From contig CAWIIF010000012.1 of the NCBI GenBank assembly GCA_963836015.1, forward strand, positions 124,001-188,000: a stretch of 64,000 nt of DNA. Direction: 5' to 3'. Each line of letters begins with the position of its first letter. The first letter of the stretch is position 1. The notes beneath the pieces were generated by a model. That model ran no database searches, was not told where the DNA came from, and saw nothing but the letters and a program-made list of their open reading frames with translations. The DNA is from CAWCDJ01 sp963836015. Lineage in GTDB: Bacteria; Acidobacteriota; Terriglobia; Bryobacterales; Bryobacteraceae. Position numbers and translations under genes: made by a program. Of the stretch, positions 24,964 to 34,058 are shown piece by piece.

Positions 24964-26670
24964 ATGGGAAAGAGGGGCCGGCGAGTTAAGGAAAAACCTG
25001 CGGAACCCTCTCGCTTCCGTTCCGCGACGCTCCTTACCTTCCTCGAGAACCACGCGGGCTGGATAGCAATCGCAGCTATCCTTTTTGCCTCAGCCCGTAT
25101 CGTCGCGACATACAACGTCTATAGCCATACGGGGGACGAGCCGGCCCACATCGCGTGCGGGTTGGAGTGGCTCGATCACCACATCTATCGCTGGGAGCCC
25201 CAGCATCCTCCGTTGGCCCGTGTGGCGGCAGCTATCGGCCCTTACCTGCTGGGGGCCCACTCGCGGGAGGGCGATCCTGCCGATCAGGATGCCATGGTGG
25301 ATGAGGGAGTGAGAATCCTTTATTCCGGGAATCACTACGATCTCTCCCTGTTTTTGGCGCGCCTCGCCTGTCTGCCGTTCTTCTGGGTCGCGGCCGTGGT
25401 GGTCTACGAGTGGGGAAGGCGATACTACAGCCGCGCGGTGGCGGCGCTCTCGGTCTGCGTGTTCACCTTCCTTCCCGCGGTGCTGGCGCATGCCGGCCTG
25501 GCGACCACGGATATGGCCCTGACGGCCTTCCTGGGCGCCGCGTTCCTCACGGGCATGATGTGGCTGGAACAGCCTACGGCCGCGCGCGCGGCGGCATTCG
25601 GCCTGTGTGGAGGTTTGGCCCTCCTCTCCAAGTTCTCCAGCATGGTTTTCTTTCCCGCAACTGCCGCGTTGGCGCTGCTCTGCTACTTCGCCGTGGAACG
25701 CCCATCCCGGGCCCGGGTCCTCGACGCGATCCGGCAGAGGGGGCCGACGCTCGCGATCTCGGCGGGGATCTGCTTTTTCGTGGTCTGGGCCGGTTATCGC
25801 TTCTCCGTGGGACCCGTGCCGGTGCTGGGCAACCGCACCCTGCCCTTCCCGGAGCTATTTGCCGGCATTCAACAGGTGCGCGACCACAATGAACACGGCC
25901 ACTTCAGCTACCTGCTCGGACAGCGCGGGCAATTCGGCTGGTGGTATTTCTTCCCGGTGGCGCTGGCGGTCAAGACTCCTCTGGCTTTTCTGATCCTGCT
26001 GCTCGCCGGCGTGTTCGCGACTTTCCGCAAAAAGTCGCCTGTCCGGCGCGCCTGGCTGCCCGGCACGTTTGCGGCGGCGATTCTGATCGCGGGCATGGCC
26101 AGCACGATCAACATCGGCCTGCGGCATATCCTGCCCGTCTACATCGGCTTCTCGATCGTCGTCGGGCTCGCCGTGAACCTCATGTTGGAGCGCGCTCCCG
26201 AACACCGCGGCCTGCTGGGCGCCGGGGTTCTGCTGTTGGCGTGGTTTGCGGGCTCCTCCATTTTGAGCCACCCGGACTACTTGCCGTATTTCAACTTACT
26301 GGCCGGCAGCCATCCGGAGAACGTCCTGGTGGACTCCGATCTCGATTGGGGCCAGGACCTCAAGCGCCTCGCGAAGCGATTACAGGAAGCTGGAGCGCCG
26401 GAACTCACGCTCTCTACCGGGTTCCGGATCGACTACGCAAAAGCCGGTCTCCCCCCGCGGATCAATCGATTGACCGTTCTCTATCCGCCGCCCGGTTGGT
26501 GCGCGGTCAGCGTGAGTTACTGGAAAGAGCGGCGGCTCGGCCTGCTGGACCGGTATCCGGAATACACGCTGTTTCCCGATCGCATCCCGCCTACGGAGAA
26601 GGTTGGCAAGGGAATTTTCCTCTGGTATACACCTCCTGCTTCGGCGGTCTCCACGAGTGGCGGTGAGTAA
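24964..26670 (+). CDS. Membrane glycosyltransferase, PMT/ArnT-like (GT39/GT83 type)
   Basis: A 568-residue polytopic membrane protein with roughly ten or more hydrophobic segments starting at AGWIAIAAILFASARIV. The first loop holds the acidic signature HTGDEPAHIACGLEWL and then EPQHPPLARV, as in lipid-linked sugar transferases of the PMT/ArnT clan where an Asp-Glu pair is catalytic. Hydrophilic C-terminal part contains VDSDLDWGQDLKRLAKRL. It probably moves a sugar from a polyprenyl carrier to protein or lipid on the periplasmic face; acceptor unknown. A basic N terminus precedes the first helix. Confidence 0.82.
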   Translation: MGKRGRRVKEKPAEPSRFRSATLLTFLENHAGWIAIAAILFASARIVATYNVYSHTGDEPAHIACGLEWLDHHIYRWEPQHPPLARVAAAIGPYLLGAHSREGDPADQDAMVDEGVRILYSGNHYDLSLFLARLACLPFFWVAAVVVYEWGRRYYSRAVAALSVCVFTFLPAVLAHAGLATTDMALTAFLGAAFLTGMMWLEQPTAARAAAFGLCGGLALLSKFSSMVFFPATAALALLCYFAVERPSRARVLDAIRQRGPTLAISAGICFFVVWAGYRFSVGPVPVLGNRTLPFPELFAGIQQVRDHNEHGHFSYLLGQRGQFGWWYFFPVALAVKTPLAFLILLLAGVFATFRKKSPVRRAWLPGTFAAAILIAGMASTINIGLRHILPVYIGFSIVVGLAVNLMLERAPEHRGLLGAGVLLLAWFAGSSILSHPDYLPYFNLLAGSHPENVLVDSDLDWGQDLKRLAKRLQEAGAPELTLSTGFRIDYAKAGLPPRINRLTVLYPPPGWCAVSVSYWKERRLGLLDRYPEYTLFPDRIPPTEKVGKGIFLWYTPPASAVSTSGGE

Positions 26671-26716
26671 GTCCCCGAAATGAGTGGTCAAGGCCGCGAC
26701 CAGCCGTAACCGGGCC

Positions 26717-26725
26717 TGATACTAT
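26717..26725 (+). promoter_or_regulatory. Extended -10 before the SDR gene
   Basis: TGATACTAT fits TGn-TANNNT and ends 7 bases before the ATG at 26733. Confidence 0.4.
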
Positions 26726-26732
26726 CGGATGG

Positions 26733-27509
26733 ATGCCCGATAACGGACTGTTCTCTCTCGATGGCGATGTGGCGGTCGTAATCGGCGGCGGCGGTGTGCT
26801 GGCCGGCGCCATGGCGGAAGGACTTGCGGCCGCGGGCGCCCGGGTCGCCATCGCCGGACGCACCCAGGAACACGCCGACGTCCGCGCGCAGGCGATCGCC
26901 GGCCAGGGAGGCCACTCCATCGCGATGCAGTGCGACGCGACCAGCAAGGCGGACCTGGTCCGGGTGCTCGAGACGGTGCAGGACCGCTTCGGACGCGTCG
27001 ATATCCTGATCAACGCGGCCGGCGTCAACTCGACCACGCCGTTCTTCGAAATCAGCGAAGAGGAATGGCAGCGCATCCTCGATATCGACCTCAAGAGCGT
27101 GTTTCTGGCCTGCCAGGTTTTCGGCAAAGCTATGGTGGATGCCGGCCGCGGCGGCTCCATCATTAATATCAGTTCCGCCTCGTCCGGTCCGCCGCTTTCG
27201 AAGGTTCTGACGTATGCGGTGGCCAAGGCCGGAGTCAACCAGATCACGAAATACCTGGCGCGCGAGCTGGCCCCGCACGATATCCGGGTGAACGCGATCC
27301 TCCCGGGATTTTTCCCCGCCGAGCAGAACCGCAAGGTGCTGACGCCCGAGCGGGTCTCCAGCATCCTGACCCACACCCCCATGAAGCGCTTCGGCGATGC
27401 CGGCGAGCTGATCGGCGCGACGGTATACCTGGCGTCGCGCAAAGCGTCGTCGTTCGTCACCGGGACGATTCTCCGGGTGGATGGCGGCTTCATGGCAATG
27501 ACCATTTGA
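26733..27509 (+). CDS. Short-chain dehydrogenase/reductase (mannonate oxidoreductase-like)
   Basis: A 258-residue classical SDR. The cofactor motif is GGGGVLAGAMAEGLAAAGA in place of TGxxxGIG, a variant seen in D-mannonate oxidoreductase-like and sugar-acid SDRs. Catalytic residues follow the standard order: INAAG, Ser in IINISSASSG, Tyr and Lys in TYAVAKAG, and a C-terminal FVTGTILRVDGGF. It presumably reduces or oxidises a sugar acid with NAD(P). No uronate pathway genes are nearby, so the substrate is a guess. Confidence 0.88.
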   Translation: MPDNGLFSLDGDVAVVIGGGGVLAGAMAEGLAAAGARVAIAGRTQEHADVRAQAIAGQGGHSIAMQCDATSKADLVRVLETVQDRFGRVDILINAAGVNSTTPFFEISEEEWQRILDIDLKSVFLACQVFGKAMVDAGRGGSIINISSASSGPPLSKVLTYAVAKAGVNQITKYLARELAPHDIRVNAILPGFFPAEQNRKVLTPERVSSILTHTPMKRFGDAGELIGATVYLASRKASSFVTGTILRVDGGFMAMTI

Positions 27510-28155
27510 CGGGCGATGGCACTTGCTTCCGTCCGGCGCCGCACGCACCTGATTTACGTGGTGCTGCAGGATCCTGGAATGAGCTGCATGTTTTTCCGGA
27601 ATAGGGCGCCAGATCGGGCCGCGACATCTCGGATGAATATGGCCCTTTTGGGCGCCTTTCGAGATGGATTAGGAATAACCCTGATATGCGAGCCGGGACA
27701 GTCTGGGTAAAGCTGGCGGAACTACCAGCCGATCACCAAAAAAATGGGACGGTTCGGTGTGAAACTATTGACTCTGGATGCGGTTACATGCTTTAATCAT
27801 GCCAGCTTGCTTGGCGTACAAATCAGGCTGGCCGGGTCTCCGTTAAGTGCTGAAGGGAAACAATTTCTCTTGACAGTGGACGGACAATCAGTTACAACAA
27901 TCTTTACCGCGTCTGGTTTCAGTGTGCCATTTTGTATCTGTACCCTGTGAGCGCAGAAGATATAATCACAAAGCACACATGCGCCGCAGACAAGGCTTCA
28001 GCATCGCCCAGGGGCTAACTTGGAAGCTCCCGGGATTGACTCTCCGCCCGACACGGAGAAGTTCCCTAGGTTGACTGAACGGTTTCGCTGTACTTGAGGC
28101 TCAGGTTGAGAGAACTTCGACCGATTCAAATTTCGCAATTCACAAGGAGAAGGAA
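27510..28155. other. 646-base gene-free region with promoter-like sequences and long leader
   Basis: The longest non-coding stretch in the window, visibly less GC-rich than its flanks. Two short open frames (27516-27710 and 27744-27950) have no Shine-Dalgarno and no recognisable sequence, so I do not call them genes. It contains a promoter-like TTGACA-17-TACAAC (27870-27898), a perfect TATAAT at 27961, a small inverted repeat CTCCG/CGGAG (28042-28058) and two copies of TTGACT 35 bases apart (28036, 28071). It probably drives the abundant exported protein downstream. Confidence 0.6.
27870..27898 (+). promoter_or_regulatory. Sigma-70-like promoter upstream of the large exported protein
   Basis: A perfect TTGACA (27870-27875), 17-base spacer and TACAAC (27893-27898, 4 of 6). 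A transcript from here would have a leader of about 250 bases before the ATG at 28156. TATAAT at 27961-27966 is a second candidate -10 but lacks a -35. Confidence 0.45.
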
Positions 28156-30084
28156 ATGAATTTTCGCAGATTGATTACTGCGATGGCTTTGCTGGCCCTA
28201 TTCGTTGGGCTGGCGAGCGCGCAGGTGCTGGTTGGCACGATCGGCGGTAGCGCCGGCGCGCTGACCTGCTCGGCCAGCGTCGCAGCGCCCCCGCTGCTCC
28301 GCTCGGAAGGTATCACCGAGCTGATCGGGGACATCGTTCTGACGTGCACCGGCGGGCCGGTCCAGGTCGGTGGTTCGCCGATCAACACAGCCAACATCAC
28401 GGTCAGCCTCGGCACGAACGTGACCAGCCGGCTGTTGGGCGCAGGTACGGGTACCAACCCGAGCAACACTTCCGAAGCCCTGCTGATGATCGACGAGCCG
28501 GGTGCGAATCTGACCCCCGCAGTTGCGGGCGCCGGTCCGGCCGCCGCGCAGAACGTTTGCACGAACTCGGCGTCTGGCGCTGCCATCGGCGGGCCGTGCG
28601 CGCAGTATGCATTCGTCAACGGCACGGTCGTTGTGGCGAGCTCCAGCTCTACCGCGAATGTCGCGCCGTTTAACACTTACGAGGGCTTGGTCAACGCCAA
28701 CCAGGTAACATTCAATGGCGTGCCGATCCTGGCTCCCGCCACCTCCGGCATCGCGCGTGTTTTCCGCATCACCAACGTTCGCGCGAATGTTTCCGGTCTC
28801 GGCGGCGGCGGTCTCGCCGGCACCACCCAGTTGCTCGCTTCCGTTTCGATCAGCGGCAACACGGCTCTTCCGGTGAACGCTCCGGTGCAGATTGCCGGCT
28901 TCATCCAGCAGGGCCTCAGCACCGCCGTGCGGTCCACCACCGGCGGCAGCTTCTCGATTTCGTCCTTACAGCAGTGCTCGAACTATACCAGGACGTCCGT
29001 CGCCACGCTGCGCTTTACCGAGAATTTCGGTACGGCGTTCAAGACCCGCGTCGCGGCTCCGCCGTCGGCAAACGGCTTCACCAATATCACTGTCGTGGGC
29101 ACGCCTGGCCAGAACATTCCCGGAACCATTTACAACTCTGAGTCCGGGTTCATTCAGCCGCAGGTAACGTCCTCCTCTTCGGTGAGCGGTTCATCCGTAG
29201 TCGCCGGCCTGGCGGATTTCGGCACTCGCCTCAAGGCAGTCTTCAATAACCTGCCGAGCGGCGTTCGGGTTTACGTCTCGACCACGAACGTGAGCGGCGG
29301 CGCCGCCGGCTCGAGCATCGCCCAACCGGGTGGTCAGTCGACCAGCAGCTTCGCCCAGTTGGTTGTCAGCGAAACCACGGCCGATTCGAACATCATTCCG
29401 GCTGTCCCGCCCACCACTACCGCGGGCACCGCCGTCACTGTTGTCGAACTGCCGGTCGTGAACAACTCGGCGACAGCGGTTTGGGAAGTTGTCAATACCA
29501 ATCCGTCCGCAACCGAGAATTTCGACTTCGGCGTTTATATCAGCTACACCGCGAATCCTGGCTCGAACATTCCGACCCCGGGAACCGGCACGGTGAACAT
29601 GAGCTTTGCGCCGACCAGCACCACCACTACGGCCTCGAGCAGTGCGACGATTCCGCGATTCGTTGACACCTCTTCGGGCTCCAACCTGTTCACCGTTGCG
29701 ATCTGCCAGACGGTTCTGCTCTATCCGTTTGTCACCAACCAGGCAGGCTTCGATACGGGTATCGCGATTGCGAATACCACGACCGATCCGTTTGGGACTT
29801 CGCCGCAGGGCGGCACCTGCGCCATGTACTTCTATGGCGACAGTGCTCCCGCTGCTTCGGTGAATACCGGCAATATCGCAACCGGGACCGTGTACACCAC
29901 GCTAGCCTCGACTACGGCCGCGGGCTTCCAGGGTTACATGATCGCGGTTTGCAACTTCCAACTCGCTCACGGCTTTGCGTTCATCAGCGACCTCGGTGCG
30001 CGCAACCTGGCGATGGGCTATCTCGCGCTGATCGTGCCGACAGGTACGGGTTCGCGTGAGACGCCGGAAGCTTTGGACAACTAG
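28156..30084 (+). CDS. Large exported Ser/Thr/Gly-rich protein of unknown function
   Basis: A 642-residue protein with a Sec signal peptide (MNFRRLITAMALLALFVGLA, cleavage after SAQ). The mature chain is beta-rich and low in Lys, with many Ser, Thr, Gly, Ala and Asn residues and paired cysteines near the start (LTCSAS, LTCTGG). The C-terminal third carries FDTGIAIANTTTDPFG and GFAFISDLGARNLAMGYLAL, a pattern I associate with exported proteins abundant in Solibacter-type Acidobacteria. A strong AAGGAGAAGG precedes the ATG, a promoter region lies upstream and a strong terminator follows, all suggesting high expression. No enzyme motif seen; a surface or matrix protein is plausible but unproven. 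Confidence 0.8.
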   Translation: MNFRRLITAMALLALFVGLASAQVLVGTIGGSAGALTCSASVAAPPLLRSEGITELIGDIVLTCTGGPVQVGGSPINTANITVSLGTNVTSRLLGAGTGTNPSNTSEALLMIDEPGANLTPAVAGAGPAAAQNVCTNSASGAAIGGPCAQYAFVNGTVVVASSSSTANVAPFNTYEGLVNANQVTFNGVPILAPATSGIARVFRITNVRANVSGLGGGGLAGTTQLLASVSISGNTALPVNAPVQIAGFIQQGLSTAVRSTTGGSFSISSLQQCSNYTRTSVATLRFTENFGTAFKTRVAAPPSANGFTNITVVGTPGQNIPGTIYNSESGFIQPQVTSSSSVSGSSVVAGLADFGTRLKAVFNNLPSGVRVYVSTTNVSGGAAGSSIAQPGGQSTSSFAQLVVSETTADSNIIPAVPPTTTAGTAVTVVELPVVNNSATAVWEVVNTNPSATENFDFGVYISYTANPGSNIPTPGTGTVNMSFAPTSTTTTASSSATIPRFVDTSSGSNLFTVAICQTVLLYPFVTNQAGFDTGIAIANTTTDPFGTSPQGGTCAMYFYGDSAPAASVNTGNIATGTVYTTLASTTAAGFQGYMIAVCNFQLAHGFAFISDLGARNLAMGYLALIVPTGTGSRETPEALDN

Positions 30085-30130
30085 GATCGGTTTCTGTCCG
30101 GCATTCCCGCCGGCAGTTTCGACCATCTCC

Positions 30131-30163
30131 AAGAGGAGGGCTTCGGCCCTCCTCTTTTTTTTT
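30131..30163 (+). terminator. Strong Rho-independent terminator
   Basis: AAGAGGAGGGC (30131-30141), a TTCG tetraloop and GCCCTCCTCTT (30146-30156), followed by seven more T. A perfect 11-bp stem with U-tract; it ends the large exported protein transcript. Confidence 0.95.
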
Positions 30164-30264
30164 GCCCAAATTCTAGTCATTCGAATCGCTGAGTGGTGAT
30201 AGACTGGAGATCACCCGCGTCCATCCGAGTCCAACCGTGTTCATTCATTGAACGAGGAGGTATC

Positions 30265-32433
30265 TTGTACAAATTCAAGTTTCCTATTGTCGTGGCGGCG
30301 GTGTTCGCCGGGTTTCTCATGGCGGGGACGGCTGCCGCACAGACCGTGTCGGTAGTCACCGGGAACGGCCAGTTCATCTGCCCTGCGTGCCAGGCGCTGA
30401 CGGGTAATTTTCAGGCCTTAAAGGTCCTGGTTACCGACGCCAACGGAAACCCCATGCCTAACGTGACTGTGAACTGGTCGACGAACGCGTTTTCGAGCCA
30501 GGCTCTCCTACAGGCCACATCGACCGTGACCGCATCCGACGGCACGGCCACTAACACCCTGTTTGCGCTGTCGCAGCTAGGGGTAATTAGTTCCCAGAGT
30601 TATCTGCAATACACAGTTACTGCCACGGCAGGCAGCTCGACCGCGACATTCAGCCTGACGCAGGGCTTTGACCTGTCGCTCAATGGCTTCATTCTGCAGG
30701 CGGCGAATGTCTCGTTCCTCACGACACCCTCCGGTTTGACTGGCCAGGCCGGCAGCACTTCCGATAGTTCCATTCAAGTTCTGGTGAGCGACCGGAGCGG
30801 CCAGGCTATTCCGAATGTCGCGGTCTTTCTCGCGAACTTACCGGACAACACCGGGCCGACCATGCTGTGTAAGTCGGGCCCCGGCGCGGGTGTGGGCACG
30901 GTCCTGACCGATGCGACCGGCCGCGCCACCTGTCAGCCGGTGTTTGGCCCTGTGCCCGGGTCGGGCCAGTACCAGATTAATGTAGGCGGCGCCTATCCTT
31001 CCGCCGACTTTACGCAGACTCCGACTTCCTACCGGCATTCCAACCCTTATGGCTTTACGACGACTCCGGGACTGCCGGCTTCGGTGACGGCGACGCAGGG
31101 CATCGGGCAGTCGGTGAATCCGGGCCAGAATCTCCCCACGCCCCTGGGCGTGCAAGTGAGTGACTCTAACGGCAACCCGCTGGCGGGTCAGACGATTACG
31201 TGGTCGGTTTCTCCTGCCGGAGCGGCGTCCTTATTTAATACGGTCACCACGACCGACGCCAACGGCAAGGCGACTACGGGTGTGGCCGTATCCGGCGCTT
31301 TCGCCGCGGGGTCGATCACCGTTACCGCTAAGGCCGCCGCGGACACTACCAAGTCCGCCACATTCACCATTACGGTGATTCCGGTGGTCACCATCACGGG
31401 CTTCACGATCGTTTCCGGAAATAACCAGAGCGCACCGGTCAACACGGCATTCGGGGCGCCCCTGGTGGTGCAGGTGACTACCAGCGCCGGGACGGCCGCT
31501 AATATTCCGGTGCAGTTCCGCGTGGCCGGCGGCTCGGTTTCGCTGAACGCGACCAACGTCACCACCGATTCGACCGGCAAGGCGCAGGTCACCGCGTCCG
31601 CGGGCTCCGTGACAGGCGCGGCCACGGTTACAGCGACCGTAACATCGAATACGGGCGTGGGCAGCCAGACCTTCTCTCTCACGGTCCTGCCTCCGGCACC
31701 GGCGATCACCGCTTCCAACTTCGTCAATGGCGCGGATCCTTCGCTCAATACGCTTTCCCCGTGCAGCATCGGCGCCCTGGTGGGCTCGCAGGCGGCGCTC
31801 GGAGTGACCGGACTCGTCCCGACCTTCCCCGGCGTGCCGGTCAACAGTAGTGTGAAGATCACCCTGAGTAACATCTCGGCTCCGATTCTGAGCATCGGCA
31901 CGCTGGCTAGCGGCATGCAGCAGATCCAGTTCCAGGTGCCGTGCGAAGTGGCGCCGGGCAGCGTTCCGGTTACCGTCAACTTAGGCGGCGGCACGACCAA
32001 TGTTACGTTGACCGTTCAGGCGGCCAGCCCCGGCGTGTACCAGACTCCGATGTCCGACAACGTCGTGCGGGCCGTTCTGGTTCGCCCCGACGGATCGTTC
32101 GTCACTCTGGCGAATCCCGCGCGCCGCGGTGAGACCGAGGTCGCTTACGTTACGGGTCTCGGGCCGACTTCGCCGCTAGTGGGAACTTCGTCGGTTCCGG
32201 CTCCCAGCGCTTCGGCTACCGTGCAGGGCATCGTGATCGCCGGTATGAACGGCGGCGGCGTGCCGGTGGTTTCGGCGAAGGCCGCCGAAGACCTGCCGGG
32301 CGTCTATGTGGTGGCGTTCCAGATTCCGACGGACATGGCGACCGGGAACGATATTACGTTCTCGGTGGGAGTCGTGGTGCCGGGCGGAACGTCCGCGATC
32401 AACAGCAATTCAGTCAAGATACCAGTGCAGTAA
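30265..32433 (+). CDS. Large exported protein with Ig-like repeats and TIGR03437-type C-terminal domain
   Basis: A 722-residue exported protein. The TTG at 30265 is the likely start: GAGGAGG ends 4 bases upstream, and a signal peptide follows (YKFKFPIVVAAVFAGFLMAG, cleaved after AAAQ). The middle is a series of bacterial Ig-like (Big_1-type) units with repeated VSDSNGNPLAGQTITWSVSP-like and DANGKAT or DSTGKAQ segments. The last ~230 residues match the Solibacter TIGR03437 domain (ITASNFVNGADPS, VRPDGSFVTLANPARRGE, VAYVTGLGPTSP). Function unknown; such domains occur on many exported proteins in this group. A terminator follows. Confidence 0.85.
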   Translation: MYKFKFPIVVAAVFAGFLMAGTAAAQTVSVVTGNGQFICPACQALTGNFQALKVLVTDANGNPMPNVTVNWSTNAFSSQALLQATSTVTASDGTATNTLFALSQLGVISSQSYLQYTVTATAGSSTATFSLTQGFDLSLNGFILQAANVSFLTTPSGLTGQAGSTSDSSIQVLVSDRSGQAIPNVAVFLANLPDNTGPTMLCKSGPGAGVGTVLTDATGRATCQPVFGPVPGSGQYQINVGGAYPSADFTQTPTSYRHSNPYGFTTTPGLPASVTATQGIGQSVNPGQNLPTPLGVQVSDSNGNPLAGQTITWSVSPAGAASLFNTVTTTDANGKATTGVAVSGAFAAGSITVTAKAAADTTKSATFTITVIPVVTITGFTIVSGNNQSAPVNTAFGAPLVVQVTTSAGTAANIPVQFRVAGGSVSLNATNVTTDSTGKAQVTASAGSVTGAATVTATVTSNTGVGSQTFSLTVLPPAPAITASNFVNGADPSLNTLSPCSIGALVGSQAALGVTGLVPTFPGVPVNSSVKITLSNISAPILSIGTLASGMQQIQFQVPCEVAPGSVPVTVNLGGGTTNVTLTVQAASPGVYQTPMSDNVVRAVLVRPDGSFVTLANPARRGETEVAYVTGLGPTSPLVGTSSVPAPSASATVQGIVIAGMNGGGVPVVSAKAAEDLPGVYVVAFQIPTDMATGNDITFSVGVVVPGGTSAINSNSVKIPVQ

Positions 32434-32458
32434 GTTGTAACTCCTGCCCGCTCCCTTA

Positions 32459-32500
32459 CGGTCGCGGCTCTGTGCAAATCAGGCCGCGACCGTTTCTCTC
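32459..32500 (+). terminator. Rho-independent terminator after the TIGR03437 protein
   Basis: CGGTCGCGGC (32459-32468) pairs perfectly with GCCGCGACCG (32483-32492), followed by TTTCTCTC. It insulates the division cluster from the upstream gene. Confidence 0.8.
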
Positions 32501-32519
32501 TTCCCCTTGTCTTCGCCTA

Positions 32520-32553
32520 TACACAACCAGTAGTATGTTGCGCAATTTGTGTA
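32520..32553. repeat. Inverted repeat upstream of the division cluster
   Basis: TACACAA (32520-32526) and TTGTGTA (32547-32553) form a 7-base inverted repeat. Between them lies a self-complementary TTGCGCAA (32538-32545). A further TTGTGT follows at 32561. It could be an operator for the mraZ promoter region, but no regulator is identified. Confidence 0.35.
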
Positions 32554-32657
32554 GATTGCATTGTGTGCGGATAACTCCGTCGTAATCAGCTAGTTCCTCA
32601 AAAAACCTCTTGCCAAACGCGAGGTGTGCGTGCCACTATTGGTTGGTGGAAAGAATC

Positions 32658-32672
32658 GGCCTAAATTAGGCC
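32658..32672. repeat. Short palindrome before mraZ
   Basis: GGCCTAAATTAGGCC: a 6-base inverted repeat around three bases, 15 bases before the mraZ start. Possible operator or 5' hairpin. Classical MraZ boxes (repeated TGGGN or GTGGG) are not obvious here. Confidence 0.3.
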
Positions 32673-32687
32673 TTCTAGGGATAAAAA

Positions 32688-33170
32688 GTGGACGGGCTGC
32701 AGCAACTGGCGATGGTCGAAGCTCCTCGGGGCATGTACCCGGGGCGTCTCGACGACAAAGGCCGGTGTAAGCTGCCCGCGGCGTTCCAGCAGTACTTCGC
32801 CGCCCTCCGCGAAAAGAAGTTATTCGTGACGTCGTTAGACAGGCGCATCGCGCAAATTTATCCGATGGATGTCTGGCGGCAGAACGAGAAGTTTTTCGAT
32901 ACGTACCGCGACGACCCGAGAATAGCACGGAACGTGGCATTCAATGCCGCCGATCTGGGTGCGGAAGCGGAAATGGATTCTCAGGGCCGCATTACCTTTC
33001 CGCCCGAGTTGCGGCGGGAACTGGGGATCGAGAATGCCCCGGTGCGGCTGTTCGCCTATAAGGGGCGAATCGAGATTTTGAGCGAACCGATTTACGAAGA
33101 GCGCAGGCGCGAAGCGTCCCAGACGGCCGCCGAGGACGTGACCAAGCTGGAGGCGGCGGGGCTGAACTGA
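32688..33170 (+). CDS. mraZ: MraZ, transcriptional regulator of the division and cell wall cluster
   Basis: A 160-residue protein with the two SpoVT/AbrB-like halves of MraZ: MYPGRLDDKGRCKLPAAFQ and AEMDSQGRITFPPELRRELG. MraZ binds repeated boxes upstream of its own operon and represses it in characterised species. The GTG at 32688 follows AGGG. An ATG at 32733 would give a protein starting MYPG, the canonical family start, so the N terminus is uncertain. First gene of the fourteen-gene cluster; rsmH starts 6 bases after it. Confidence 0.92.
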   Translation: MDGLQQLAMVEAPRGMYPGRLDDKGRCKLPAAFQQYFAALREKKLFVTSLDRRIAQIYPMDVWRQNEKFFDTYRDDPRIARNVAFNAADLGAEAEMDSQGRITFPPELRRELGIENAPVRLFAYKGRIEILSEPIYEERRREASQTAAEDVTKLEAAGLN

Positions 33171-33176
33171 TGGCAT

Positions 33177-34037
33177 ATGCACGTTTCGGTCATGCCCGAA
33201 GAATCCATGGAGCTTCTGGCAGTTCGTCCGGACGGCATATACCTGGACGCCACCGCGGGGCTCGGCGGACATACCGGCTTGATCGCGCGGCAGCTGACCA
33301 CGGGCCTGGTGATCGCCAACGACCGCGACGAACAGTCGATCGAGATGGCGCGGCGCAACACCGCCGAGTGGGCCGGCCGCATACGGTTTCATCACGGGTC
33401 GTTCGGCTCCCTGGCCGAGGCGGTTTCGGAAGCGGGATTCGAACGGGTGGATGGTCTCCTGGCCGATTTGGGTGTGAGCCGCTATCAGCTCACGGCGCCG
33501 GAGAGAGGTTTTTCGTTCATGGCGGATGGGCCGCTCGACATGCGCATGGATACGTCCGTGGGCTCGACGGCTGCCGATCTCGTCAACTACACCGACGAAA
33601 AGACGATCGCCGATTTGATCTTTCAGCTCGGCGAAGAGAGGAGGGCGCGGAAAGTAGCCAGAGCAATCGTCCGGGCGCGGCCCATACGGAGCACACAACA
33701 TCTGGCCGATGTGGTGTTGCGGGCCGTGCCCAGGACGGGTCGTTTGCATCCGGCCACGAAGACCTTCATGGCTTTGCGAATGGCCGTCAACGACGAACCG
33801 GGAGAACTGGACCGGCTGCTCCGGACGGGCCCCGAGCTTCTGAAGCACGGAGGCCGGATGGTGGTCATCAGCTTTATGTCCCTCGACGACCGCAAGGTGA
33901 AAGAACGATTTCGGGAACTCGGCCGGGAGGGGCGTGTGACGGTCCTGACCAGGCGTCCGCTGCAACCCGGCGAACCGGAAGTTTTCCAGAATCCGGCTTC
34001 GCGCAGCGCCAAGCTGCGCGCGCTGGAGATGATTTGA
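33177..34037 (+). CDS. rsmH: 16S rRNA (cytosine-1402 N4) methyltransferase
   Basis: A 286-residue SAM-dependent methyltransferase (MraW) that modifies C1402 in the ribosomal decoding centre. It has HVSVMPEESMELL at the start, the SAM motif YLDATAGLGGHTGLIA, VIANDRDEQSIEMA, VDGLLADLGVSRYQL, ERGFSFMADGPLDMRMD, ATKTFMALRMAVNDE and VISFMSLDDRKVK. Slightly shorter than E. coli RsmH. Its place after mraZ is the standard order. Confidence 0.96.
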   Translation: MHVSVMPEESMELLAVRPDGIYLDATAGLGGHTGLIARQLTTGLVIANDRDEQSIEMARRNTAEWAGRIRFHHGSFGSLAEAVSEAGFERVDGLLADLGVSRYQLTAPERGFSFMADGPLDMRMDTSVGSTAADLVNYTDEKTIADLIFQLGEERRARKVARAIVRARPIRSTQHLADVVLRAVPRTGRLHPATKTFMALRMAVNDEPGELDRLLRTGPELLKHGGRMVVISFMSLDDRKVKERFRELGREGRVTVLTRRPLQPGEPEVFQNPASRSAKLRALEMI

Positions 34038-34058
34038 CAGAGAGGCAACGAATATAAA

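Noticed and set aside
27744..27950. A 68-codon open frame in the long intergenic region
   Set aside because: No ribosome binding site, no recognisable sequence and promoter-like hexamers lie within it. Treated as non-coding.
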